Assembly: GCA_023228225.1 (NCBI GenBank) | Contig: JALOBO010000020.1 | Coordinates: 1-23,673, forward strand | DNA length: 23,673 bases | Reading direction: 5' to 3' | Origin: Clostridia bacterium | GTDB lineage: Bacteria; Bacillota; Clostridia; Christensenellales; UBA1242 | Part shown: positions 6,455 through 11,816 of the stretch, one piece after another | How positions within the stretch are numbered: position 1 is the stretch's first letter | Layout: each line of letters opens with the position of its first letter | Notes under the pieces: generated by a model | Databases searched by the model: none | What the model saw: only the letters and a program-made list of their open reading frames with translations | What the model was told of the DNA's origin: nothing | Program-made: the position numbers and the translations under genes

Positions 6455-6547
6455 AAAACAACAACTACACCCACTAAGGAAATTTCATCCTCTGCTCCCA
6501 TTACAGGAATTAGTTTCATCTACATAGGCGAATTACGTTGTTGTTTT
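6455..6547 (-). ncRNA. Structured RNA candidate in the leader of the 135-aa gene
   Basis: The segment is closed by an 11-bp perfect inverted repeat, AAAACAACAAC (6455-6465) with GTTGTTGTTTT (6537-6547). Three further nested helices stack inside it: 6468-6472 with 6526-6530 (with G-U pairs on the minus-strand RNA), ACTAA/TTAGT (6473-6477 with 6510-6514) and TCCT/AGGA (6488-6491 with 6505-6508). The last stem ends 12 nt before the ATG of the 135-aa gene. Position and nesting suggest a cis-regulatory leader or a self-contained RNA. I could not match it to a known riboswitch or ribozyme. The strand is inferred from the flanking genes. Confidence 0.4.
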
Positions 6548-6555
6548 ATATTTAA

Positions 6556-6768
6556 AAACAAAGCTACTTTGAGAAATGTTAAATAATGGTTATAAGATGA
6601 ACTCATCAAATCTTCATTACATTATATTTAACATCAACCAATATTCCCTCTCAACTCTCCAGTTGGGTTATAATACTATAATTTCAACAACAGTTGCAGT
6701 TGTTACATATAATCCTACTCTAGGTTACATTATAATACTATTTGAAAACTTAGTTAGCAGCTTTGTTT
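6556..6768 (-). ncRNA. Multi-stem structured RNA candidate (about 213 nt)
   Basis: The outer ends pair as AAACAAAGCT (6556-6565) with AGCTTTGTTT (6759-6768), 10 bp. Inside lie several hairpins. There is a long bulged stem, ATGTTAAA/TTTAACAT (6576-6583 with 6627-6634) plus TAATG/CATTA (6584-6588 with 6620-6624). The smaller ones are CAACT/AGTTG (6652-6665), AACAAC/GTTGTT (6686-6704) and CCTA/TAGG (6714-6724). A 12-nt direct repeat TTATAATACTAT occurs at 6668 and 6730. No convincing protein is coded. The architecture of a closing stem around separate hairpins is typical of a folded non-coding RNA, but I recognise no family. The minus strand is inferred from the neighbours. Confidence 0.4.
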
Positions 6769-6797
6769 GTATTATTCTATACAACATATAAAATACC

Positions 6798-7019
6798 TCA
6801 ATCCTTTGATGCTATCGCTGGGTTAGGTATAATTATTATAGATTTTTCCTCTACTAATACCCATGTATTATTGTGAGCAGTATTATTAGTATCAGTTACC
6901 CAATAACAGAATAAATCAATATAACCAAATGAAGGTTTATCTATTCGTATTGCTTTTACCTTAGCAAAGCATAATCCATCTTCGGTTTTTATTTGTATAT
7001 ATTTATCTATTAAGTTCAT
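6798..7019 (-). CDS. Hypothetical 73-aa beta-rich protein downstream of the hammerhead motif
   Basis: The protein starts MNLIDKYIQIKTEDGLCFAK and appears almost entirely beta-stranded, with alternating hydrophobic residues, a central CYWVTDTN segment and an SIIIIPNP strand near the end. It could be a small SH3-like or OB-like barrel, but no motif proves this. Its ATG lies 27 nt downstream of the predicted cleavage point of the hammerhead-like RNA at 7041-7145. If that RNA is active, this gene's mRNA would begin with a short 5'-OH leader. No membrane segment. Family not recognised. Confidence 0.6.
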   Translation of the reverse strand: MNLIDKYIQIKTEDGLCFAKVKAIRIDKPSFGYIDLFCYWVTDTNNTAHNNTWVLVEEKSIIIIPNPAIASKD

Positions 7020-7040
7020 AACATTAAGTTTTAATTGTTT

Positions 7041-7145
7041 ATACCTGACTACTAATATTATTAGTGATATACTCTATAGTAACATCTATTCCATGTCCAT
7101 AATATTAGTAGTTTCGTGGACTTTCACCTTACTCATCGGAGGTAT
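7041..7145 (-). ncRNA. Type I hammerhead ribozyme-like RNA
   Basis: On the minus-strand RNA all parts of a type I hammerhead are in order. Stem I is AUACCU (7145-7140) with AGGUAU (7046-7041). The core CCGAUGA (7139-7133) is followed by stem II from G7132 to C7116, with G-C, U-A, an AA bulge and two G-C pairs. GAA (7115-7113) leads into stem III, 14 bp counting A7112-U7048, formed by ACTACTAATATTAT and ATAATATTAGTAGT. The cleavage triplet GUC (7049-7047) sits just before stem I. The only core departure is C in place of the conserved U4. The predicted cut is between 7047 and 7046. A second 5-bp helix beyond an internal loop may extend stem I, as natural hammerheads need. U4C may weaken activity. 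Confidence 0.65.
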
Positions 7146-7198
7146 TTAGTTATTAATTTAATTATTGCAATTTTGTGAATTTTTAAAATTGATAGAAA

Positions 7199-7231
7199 GA
7201 TGGAAGAGGGGATATTCCCCCACTTCTCATC
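7199..7231 (-). terminator. Hairpin with 12 pairs upstream of the hammerhead, terminator-like
   Basis: GATGGAAG (7199-7206) pairs with CTTC plus CATC (7223-7231, one bulged T), and GGGG (7208-7211) pairs with CCCC (7217-7220) around loop ATATT. On the minus strand it is followed by a TTTCTATC stretch, a weak U-tract. It could end the transcript entering from 7348-7882 or be a further RNA structural element. GC content here is well above the surroundings. Confidence 0.45.
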
Positions 7232-7269
7232 TCTCAAATTAACCCACTCACATTAACTAAACTAACTAA

Positions 7270-7347
7270 TCAACAAATATTTATAGCGATAACCAACATT
7301 ACTCCGAAGAAAGCTATTGCTGATATTAAAGGTAAATTCTTTTTCAT
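7270..7347 (-). CDS. 25-aa hydrophobic membrane peptide
   Basis: The ATG at 7347-7345 opens a frame with a short basic start (MKKN) followed by one membrane-spanning helix (LPLISAIAFFGVMLVIAINI) and a terminal Cys. The charge pattern (positive start, then helix) is that of a real small membrane peptide, toxin-like or regulatory in size. It is followed on the same strand by the hairpin at 7199-7231. Nothing else supports it, so confidence is modest. Confidence 0.4.
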   Translation of the reverse strand: MKKNLPLISAIAFFGVMLVIAINIC

Positions 7348-7424
7348 ACTAAAAGTATTAAGTTAAACGATATTATCACGGTAAATCTTGGCCAGCCATT
7401 TACAAGGACTGAATTAACAAGAAG

Positions 7425-7490
7425 CTACTTCTTATCAAAATCTCTTACGTCATATATAAACCCAAGAGAGCCATCGGGTAATAGATACAT
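7425..7490 (-). CDS. Possible 21-aa peptide
   Basis: A short frame starting MYLLPDGSLGFIYDVRDFDK has a coding-like composition with higher G+C than its surroundings, but no recognisable homologue. It may be a remnant of a larger gene. The rest of 7348-7597 holds no gene that I can see apart from the palindromic hairpin at 7519-7557. Confidence 0.2.
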   Translation of the reverse strand: MYLLPDGSLGFIYDVRDFDKK

Positions 7491-7518
7491 TATTTGTTAT
7501 TTATAAAGAAAAAAAGAA

Positions 7519-7557
7519 AGATAAGTGTCATTTGTTCACGTGAAACTTTGCTTATCT
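7519..7557. promoter_or_regulatory. Nested inverted repeat with TTCACGTGAA core
   Basis: AGATAAG (7519-7525) is complementary to CTTATCT (7551-7557). The interior contains the perfect 10-bp palindrome TTCACGTGAA (7535-7544). On the minus strand the last arm is followed by a T-rich run, so it could be a backup terminator to the one at 7583-7613. The palindrome could equally be a repressor site. Its half-site GTTCA is the same as in the paired palindromes at 8621-8656. Confidence 0.4.
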
Positions 7558-7582
7558 ACTCTTATTTATCTTACCAATATGT

Positions 7583-7613
7583 AAAAAAAAGCAAGGGCTA
7601 TTGCACCCCTGCT
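7583..7613 (-). terminator. Rho-independent terminator overlapping the stop of the 94-aa gene
   Basis: On the minus-strand RNA AGCAGGGG (7613-7606) pairs with CCCTTGCT (7597-7590), 8 bp with one G-U, around an 8-nt loop. It is followed by a run of eight U. The upstream arm overlaps the last codons of the 7598-7882 gene. Confidence 0.8.
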
Positions 7614-7882
7614 ACTAATTTCGTCACAATCTCGCCAGTGCTGACGTTCAAGCGTTCAACTTTCTGAAGCACAAATGGCCTTTCAAGTATGGTTTTACCG
7701 TCAACCAGTTTCTGAAGTTTAGCTTCCATCTCCTCTGTATAATCGGCTTTATCAATTTCCCAATTGAATGTTGTACCGAAAGTTGTAAACCCAAGTTCAT
7801 CTTTCAACGATTGTTGACATAACATTGACACTCTTGAAGATTCGTCAAATACTTTTCCTAAAGCGATAATTCTAAATTGCAT
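7598..7882 (-). CDS. Hypothetical 94-aa protein
   Basis: The chosen ATG (7882) gives MQFRIIALGKVFDESSRVSM. A longer frame from 7915 would add only MVFLFNLKFTI from a stretch better explained as leader. The protein is mixed alpha/beta, with a GFTTFGTTFNWEIDKADYTEEMEAKLQKLVDG middle and a strand-rich end (PFVLQKVERLNVSTGEIV). It has no membrane helix. Its base composition is less AT-biased than its neighbours. It is the first gene of the minus-strand arm, facing the winged-helix gene across the divergent control region, and ends in a strong terminator. It could be a single-gene early transcript. Function unknown. Confidence 0.7.
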   Translation of the reverse strand: MQFRIIALGKVFDESSRVSMLCQQSLKDELGFTTFGTTFNWEIDKADYTEEMEAKLQKLVDGKTILERPFVLQKVERLNVSTGEIVTKLVAGVQ

Positions 7883-7928
7883 AATTGTAAATTTAAGGTT
7901 AAACAAAAAGACCACCGGTATAGCAGCC

Positions 7929-7936
7929 CAAATTTA
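7929..7936 (-). promoter_or_regulatory. Bacteroidota -7 box for the 94-aa gene
   Basis: On the minus strand this reads TAAATTTG, matching TAnnTTTG, 46 bp before the ATG at 7882. No convincing -33 TTTG is seen. It falls in the divergent intergenic region, where a promoter is expected. Confidence 0.4.
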
Positions 7937-7960
7937 GGAAGGGTGGAGGGTTGTGGGGAG
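7937..7960 (+). other. G-rich island with quadruplex potential in the divergent promoter region
   Basis: Runs GG, GGG, GG, GGG and GGGG occur on the plus strand separated by 1-4 nt, in a genome that is otherwise extremely AT-rich. Five G-runs allow a two-tetrad quadruplex. The island lies between the two divergent -7 boxes and upstream of the initiator-like gene, so it could be an origin or regulatory element. Confidence 0.4.
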
Positions 7961-8030
7961 TACCCAATCACTCTCAATAATTCTAAAAAGTTTTTAAAAA
8001 TTTTAAAAAAATTTTGGAAAAAATTTTCAG

Positions 8031-8038
8031 TATATTTG
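8031..8038 (+). promoter_or_regulatory. Bacteroidota -7 box for the winged-helix gene
   Basis: TATATTTG matches TAnnTTTG and lies 21 bp before the ATG at 8060. A TTTTGG upstream is closer than the normal -33 spacing. The position means transcription starts after the in-frame ATG at 7877, which decides the start of the gene as 8060. Confidence 0.55.
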
Positions 8039-8059
8039 CCAATAAATATAAAAATAGTT

Positions 8060-8572
8060 ATGTATACACATAAAATAACATTACGAGACAACGAATTACC
8101 TGGCAAGATTAATGCAGAGACGGGTGAATTTTCGCAGATAAGTAAAAAGGCGAACAATTTACCATCTGGTAAGATTAGATTTAATTATGATGTCTCTTTT
8201 CACAAATCATATGAGAAGTGTTGGTTATATTTATCTGAGAATTTAACTGGAGCGGAATTAAGGATTGCATTAATGATGTCGTGTATTATGGAATATTCAA
8301 CAAATTCATTGGCTCCATTGGACAATAATACTTCATATGAATTACTTTCGGAGAAGTTTTCTATAAGCAAGGGGATGGTTAAGAAGTCATTTAAGAAATT
8401 GTTTGATATTGGAGTATATGCTTCATTTAAATACAGTCATTACAAGAGGGGTATTGTAGAAGAGTGGGTATTTAATCCTTTCATTTCTTTTAAGGGTAAA
8501 TTAATAGACAGTGATTTAAAGAATTTATTTATAAATACAAGAGTTGCGAGGAACTTTTTTGATTCTGTATAA
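8060..8572 (+). CDS. Winged-helix DNA-binding protein, RepL-like replication initiator candidate
   Basis: From the ATG at 8060 the protein has 170 residues. Residues 1-45 are a polar lead segment. At 61-75 is an NLTGAELRIALMMS helix, and a helix-turn-helix follows at about 91-118 (SYELLSEKFSISKGMVKKSF). Then comes a wing ending EWVFNPFISFKGK (135-147), which is the pattern of RepL and related phage/plasmid initiator or regulator proteins: 'LTG.E', HTH, then 'v.NP....kGk'. It would bind DNA, probably near its own gene. It is the first gene of the plus-strand arm and is flanked by a G-rich island and paired palindromes, so either origin recognition or transcriptional control of the strand switch is plausible. 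The longer frame from 7877 is rejected because the -7 box lies inside it. Confidence 0.7.
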   Translation: MYTHKITLRDNELPGKINAETGEFSQISKKANNLPSGKIRFNYDVSFHKSYEKCWLYLSENLTGAELRIALMMSCIMEYSTNSLAPLDNNTSYELLSEKFSISKGMVKKSFKKLFDIGVYASFKYSHYKRGIVEEWVFNPFISFKGKLIDSDLKNLFINTRVARNFFDSV

Positions 8573-8620
8573 GATTATAAGAAGGGCCTACCGTAACTTA
8601 CTGATTATCAATACGCCCTT

Positions 8621-8656
8621 GTTCAAAAAATGAACGGAATTGTTCAAAAAATGAAC
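8621..8656. promoter_or_regulatory. Two identical 15-bp palindromes, 21 bp apart (operator or iteron)
   Basis: GTTCAAAAAATGAAC occurs at 8621-8635 and again at 8642-8656. Each has half-sites GTTCA and TGAAC around five A. The 21-bp period places both on the same face of the helix, which is the arrangement for cooperative binding of two dimers. It lies 49 bp after the winged-helix gene. The AGTTTCACGTGAAC palindrome near 7544-7534 shares the half-site. Confidence 0.65.
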
Positions 8657-8836
8657 AAAGTATAAAATTAGTATTATAAAGTATTCATTATAAGGTTGGT
8701 ACATTTTTTCTTATGTTAAATGGAAAGCTTTTTTATTATATATAATTGCATAGTTATTATGTTTAGTTTAATTATTTTTGCAATATTGTCTTATATTTTT
8801 TGTTTTTTAGACAAAATGGCATATCTTTATTTTTGG

Positions 8837-8844
8837 TATATTTG
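8837..8844 (+). promoter_or_regulatory. Bacteroidota -7 box for the 77-aa gene
   Basis: TATATTTG matches TAnnTTTG and is 38 bp before the ATG at 8883. No -33 element is seen at usual spacing. Confidence 0.5.
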
Positions 8845-8882
8845 TTGAAATTATTTGAGTATTAATTTTAAAAATTTAAATT

Positions 8883-9116
8883 ATGTATGATGTTTTTAAT
8901 GTTTCGACATTGGGGTTTGCCGTGTATGATCCAAATACTCACTATTTAGTTGAGAAGGAAGATTATAAAATTAAAAGACTGAAGGAAAGCATTGCTTCGT
9001 CAAAAGAAAGAATAAAGGATATTGATTCGTTTATTCTTGATTTTTCAAAAACAAAATCAGAATTAATAGTCAAACTAACAGATTTAGAAAAGGAATTATC
9101 TAAAATTGAAAAATGA
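8883..9116 (+). CDS. Hypothetical 77-aa coiled-coil protein
   Basis: A short N-terminal beta-like part (MYDVFNVSTLGFAVYDPNTH) is followed by a helix from about residue 27 to the end. The helix has heptad spacing of Ile/Leu and many Lys/Glu (IKRLKESIASSKERIKDID), so it probably forms a coiled coil. The gene has its own -7 box and a strong terminator directly after the stop, so it is likely monocistronic. That isolation and promoter suggest early or regulated expression. Function unknown. Confidence 0.7.
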   Translation: MYDVFNVSTLGFAVYDPNTHYLVEKEDYKIKRLKESIASSKERIKDIDSFILDFSKTKSELIVKLTDLEKELSKIEK

Positions 9117-9117
9117 A

Positions 9118-9150
9118 ATAAAAGCTCCAGCTAAAGACTGGGGCTTTTAT
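9118..9150 (+). terminator. Strong Rho-independent terminator
   Basis: ATAAAAGCTCCAG (9118-9130) pairs with CTGGGGCTTTTAT (9138-9150) over 13 bp with one G-U, around loop CTAAAGA. It starts 1 nt after the stop codon of the 77-aa gene. The descending T-run is part of the stem. Confidence 0.85.
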
Positions 9151-9206
9151 GTTATAAAACATATAATAAAATTTGTACTATTATTTTTTTATAAAGAAAG
9201 AAATAG

Positions 9207-9236
9207 TTATTTTGAATATAGATTATTTTGAATATA
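9207..9236 (+). repeat. Tandem 14-bp direct repeat upstream of the structural operon
   Basis: TTATTTTGAATATA occurs at 9207-9220 and 9223-9236, a 16-bp period, 28 bp before the ATG at 9264. It includes two TTTG elements. It could be a promoter duplication or an activator site for the long plus-strand operon. Confidence 0.45.
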
Positions 9237-9263
9237 ATATTTATTATTTAAAAAGAAAATATA

Positions 9264-9617
9264 ATGATTAAAAAGATTAAAGATTTAAAAAAGGTAAAGC
9301 TTAGTCCAGATGATGTAATGATTGAAGCTGTAGTCGAAGTTAAAGTTAAGAGCAGTTTAGACCTGAGTGCTGTGTCATCTTCAGACATGGAAGATATAAA
9401 TAAAGACAGGGAAAAGTTAATTAGCTTAACTTTGATTAACAAGGGTGATAATGTAATATTTAATATTGGCGATATTGTCAGTTTAAGACCTAAAATTCAA
9501 TTATCTTACGATTTAGTTGACGAGGTTAAGGGAAGTAATAAATCGTTAGAAAAAAGGATTATAATTATTGGGAAAAATGCAATACATTATTCTACTTCAC
9601 CTGATAACATTAATTAA
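9264..9617 (+). CDS. Hypothetical 117-aa protein, first gene of the plus-strand operon
   Basis: The protein begins MIKKIKDLKKVKLSPDDVMI. A beta-rich region follows (about residues 25-100), including a NKGDNVIFNIGDIVSLRPKI segment that reads like a small barrel with a conserved 'GD.V.l.p' turn. It is soluble and basic at the N-terminus. It starts after a strong terminator and a pair of direct repeats, so it probably begins the transcript that continues into the virion genes. The next gene follows after 5 nt. Family not recognised. Confidence 0.75.
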   Translation: MIKKIKDLKKVKLSPDDVMIEAVVEVKVKSSLDLSAVSSSDMEDINKDREKLISLTLINKGDNVIFNIGDIVSLRPKIQLSYDLVDEVKGSNKSLEKRIIIIGKNAIHYSTSPDNIN

Positions 9618-9622
9618 AGAAA

Positions 9623-9868
9623 ATGAGTTACAAAAAGCAGCCAGTATTTAAAAAGGTAAAATTATTTTATCCAACATACATAAAGACTGATGATAAATCT
9701 AATATTGTTATACCAACTGGACCTTATAGAAAAGATGTAGCAGGTAGTACTGATGATTCTGTATTTATGTATTGTAAACATTTACAAGAAATTGTTGCAG
9801 AGTCAATATCAAATGATAATAAAAAAAGAGAATCTTTACAAAGTGAAAAATTAAATGATACCCAATGA
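9623..9868 (+). CDS. Hypothetical 81-aa protein
   Basis: The protein begins MSYKKQPVFKKVKLFYPTYI and has a basic, beta-like first half and a charged helical tail (about residues 50-81). It lies 5 nt after the 117-aa gene, and its stop codon overlaps the next ATG (ATGA), so it is embedded in a translationally coupled operon. No motif recognised. Confidence 0.7.
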   Translation: MSYKKQPVFKKVKLFYPTYIKTDDKSNIVIPTGPYRKDVAGSTDDSVFMYCKHLQEIVAESISNDNKKRESLQSEKLNDTQ

Positions 9869-10110
9869 TACACTATAAGCAAAATTCGATTCCATTAGAA
9901 GAATGTGTTATAGGAATAAATGAAACTGGATTTGATGAATATGGTAATTATATAAAAATAGATATGTTCGGAGATTCAATCATTTTAAAGAAAACAGTTT
10001 TAAAAGATAAGGAAAGGATAGATAAATATTGTAATGAAATATTCTTAAAAGGATTTTGGGCGCAAACTAACAAACAATTATCAGGGCATGAAATATACGA
10101 TGAAGATTAA
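9865..10110 (+). CDS. Hypothetical 81-aa protein
   Basis: This small acidic, mainly beta protein (MIHYKQNSIPLEECVIGINE at the start) contains several Gly-Asp turns and a FDEYGNYIKIDMFGDSIIL stretch. It is coupled to the upstream gene by a 4-bp ATGA overlap and overlaps the next gene at its 3' end. It has no membrane segment and no recognised family. Confidence 0.7.
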   Translation: MIHYKQNSIPLEECVIGINETGFDEYGNYIKIDMFGDSIILKKTVLKDKERIDKYCNEIFLKGFWAQTNKQLSGHEIYDED

Positions 10111-10471
10111 TAAAGAAGATTATGCAATGCAAGTAATAAATATATTTTCTTGCATGTATCCATTTTCAACTTTACAAAAAAAAGAAAAGCTAATTTTAGC
10201 GATATTTATGAATGAATATATGAAAATGAAGGATACCTCAACTAAGGTAGAGATATTCAATCATTTGTTCTCATATGACTTCAAGAAGTATATTTCGTAT
10301 ATTATCCCAAAGGTTAAAGGAGAGAATGTTTCGATACTTTATGTTACAAATTATATTACAAATATAAGGAAGAAAGGTTTCTTTAAAGGCGATACAATAC
10401 CAGATAAATATCTTAAACTATTTAGCAATATAGAATCTGAAATATCATTTAAAATAGAATTAAAAAATTAA
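10100..10471 (+). CDS. Hypothetical 123-aa helical protein
   Basis: The chosen ATG (10100) overlaps the upstream gene by 11 bp. An in-frame ATG at 10088 would add four residues. The sequence begins MKINKEDYAMQVINIFSCMY and looks largely helical. A basic stretch (YVTNYITNIRKKGFFKGDTI, about residues 78-97) resembles part of a small helix-turn-helix or nucleic-acid-binding surface. It lies 2 nt before the metallophosphoesterase start. The family is not recognised, but the position just ahead of packaging genes would suit a DNA-binding accessory. Confidence 0.7.
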   Translation: MKINKEDYAMQVINIFSCMYPFSTLQKKEKLILAIFMNEYMKMKDTSTKVEIFNHLFSYDFKKYISYIIPKVKGENVSILYVTNYITNIRKKGFFKGDTIPDKYLKLFSNIESEISFKIELKN

Positions 10472-10473
10472 AT

Positions 10474-11595
10474 ATGTCAAATATATTAAAGATAATCGAA
10501 TCCTTTAAAAACAAACCATACTTAGTAGATATGGGGGCAAAGTCTATAGCAAATAGGCTTAATGTTAAAGTAGAAGATGTTAATGAAGCTAGGTTAATAT
10601 TTAGAAAAAAAGACTTATTAAAAGAATATTGTGACGAAGTTGGAATTGACCATTCTAACGTAAATCATTATTGGCACAAGGGGAAGCATTTTAGTTTGCA
10701 TGTGAATAATGAAAATACTTTAGTAAATGACCAAATGAATTTAATTTTAGAAGAGTGTAGAAAGGTAACATCTCCTGTACAATTAAAATCAAAAATAAAT
10801 AAATTTAATGATAATTGTGCTGTTGTAAATATTTACGACATACATCTTGACAAAAGAAATGTAAATGGTTTATTAGATGCCTCAGAACAAGTAAATTCAG
10901 TTATAAAAGATATTACCGCAGGATTTGATAGTATCATTTTGTCTGCAAATGTTCATTCTCCACACAATTATATTATTCCAGTAGGTAATGATATTTTTTG
11001 TACCAATGGATTTATGAAAACAACAAAAGCTGGTACTCCACAAGACCCGGTTGTTCCACATGAAGAAGTATTTAAAAAAGGATTATCGTTAGTAAGGTAT
11101 ATGATAGATACGTTATCATTATATGGTAATGTTATAGTTCCAATAATATATGGGAACCACGATGCTGATGCAGTATGGTATCTTGGAGTTGCATTGGAAG
11201 TATTATATGAAAACAATGAGAATGTAGAAATATTGAATAAAAGGGATAGTAGAAAATTCTTAAAATACGGAGAAAATTTATTTGGATTTGGGCATGGAGA
11301 TATTGAAAAGAAAAATATAGACAAGCTGCCGCTAATAATGGCAACTAAGGTTCCAAAACTTTGGGCAGAAACTAAAAACAGAATCTTTTTCTTGGGAGAC
11401 ATACATCATAAGGAAGAATATAAGTTCTTTAGAACAAAAGATAATCCAGGCTGTACGGTTCAGTTTCTACGGTCGGCTGGAGTTGTTGACTTATGGCATG
11501 ATGATAATATGTTTATTGGAGTACCAAGGTCTATAGAGGTTAGCGTATTTGACGGTTCAAAGGGTCAAATAGCAAATTATAGTGTTAATATTTAA
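10474..11595 (+). CDS. Calcineurin-like metallophosphoesterase with N-terminal helix-turn-helix
   Basis: This 373-residue protein is a predicted metal-dependent phosphodiesterase. Residues about 20-60 form a helix-turn-helix-like region (SIANRLNVKVEDVNEARLIF). The metallophosphoesterase motifs follow in order: YDIHLDK (121-127, metal-binding Asp122 and His124), a variant of the GD motif near GNDIF (171-175), GNHD (227-230), GHGD (273-276) and GDIHH (308-312). The combination of a DNA-binding head and a phosphoesterase body is seen in phage proteins annotated as SbcD-like exonuclease or phosphoesterase. Lying among packaging-proximal genes, it may act on DNA ends or on a nucleotide. Substrate unknown. 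It starts 2 nt after the upstream stop. Confidence 0.85.
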   Translation: MSNILKIIESFKNKPYLVDMGAKSIANRLNVKVEDVNEARLIFRKKDLLKEYCDEVGIDHSNVNHYWHKGKHFSLHVNNENTLVNDQMNLILEECRKVTSPVQLKSKINKFNDNCAVVNIYDIHLDKRNVNGLLDASEQVNSVIKDITAGFDSIILSANVHSPHNYIIPVGNDIFCTNGFMKTTKAGTPQDPVVPHEEVFKKGLSLVRYMIDTLSLYGNVIVPIIYGNHDADAVWYLGVALEVLYENNENVEILNKRDSRKFLKYGENLFGFGHGDIEKKNIDKLPLIMATKVPKLWAETKNRIFFLGDIHHKEEYKFFRTKDNPGCTVQFLRSAGVVDLWHDDNMFIGVPRSIEVSVFDGSKGQIANYSVNI

Positions 11596-11618
11596 TTTTT
11601 TTTTCTAAATAAAAAAAT

Positions 11619-11816
11619 ATGAAACCTCAATACTGTATAGCCTGTCAAGTTGAATATGATAATGGTACTTTAAAACATCGTAATAAAGCGAAACATAGTG
11701 TAATGATTAATAATGAAATCGTTAAGTTATGTGAAAAGCATAAATTAATATATTATTCTGATGAATTTATAAATTCTAATTTTAATGATATTGACAATGT
11801 ACAGCCAGAGGAGTAA
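11619..11816 (+). CDS. Small protein with a possible zinc ribbon
   Basis: This 65-aa protein carries a CIAC pair (Cys7 and Cys10) near the N-terminus and a CEKH segment (about residues 38-41), with a His at about 20 and 26. Four Cys/His ligands with this spacing suit a small zinc-binding site. The tail is acidic (NDIDNVQPEE). It overlaps the start of the next gene. DNA binding or a scaffold role are both possible. Confidence 0.6.
   Translation: MKPQYCIACQVEYDNGTLKHRNKAKHSVMINNEIVKLCEKHKLIYYSDEFINSNFNDIDNVQPEE

Larger units (their letters stand above)
8573..8882. promoter_or_regulatory. Regulatory gap between initiator-like gene and plus-strand operon
   Basis: No gene is visible in these 310 bp. 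They contain the paired palindromes (8621-8656), an AAGGGC/GCCCTT pair with a long loop just after the stop codon, a small inverted repeat TTTTGT/ACAAAA near 8798-8816, and a -7 box at 8837-8844. The stretch is thus best read as a control region. Confidence 0.5.

Noticed and set aside
6468..6530. CGCCU with GGGUG helix as a twister ribozyme core
   Set aside because: The expected UAA cleavage loop, the paired internal loops and the conserved distal elements are not present in the right order.
6576..6791. A 71-codon plus-strand reading frame opposite the minus-strand genes
   Set aside because: It overlaps the inverted-repeat-rich segment, has a low-complexity Ile/Asn/Thr composition, lies against the direction of all neighbours and lacks a leader or promoter. 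RNA structure explains the region better.
7111..7132. A GGTGAAAGTCC stretch typical of bacterial group II intron domain I
   Set aside because: There is no domain V/VI and no reverse transcriptase nearby. In context the bases form stem II of the hammerhead-like fold.
7877..8059. The 61-codon upstream extension of the winged-helix gene
   Set aside because: The -7 promoter box at 8031-8038 lies inside it, the extension crosses the G-rich control region and the divergent start, and its Lys/Phe run is the translation of A/T tracts.
8582..8619. AAGGGC/GCCCTT pair after the winged-helix gene as a terminator
   Set aside because: The loop is over 25 nt and no T-run follows; an A-rich palindrome follows instead.
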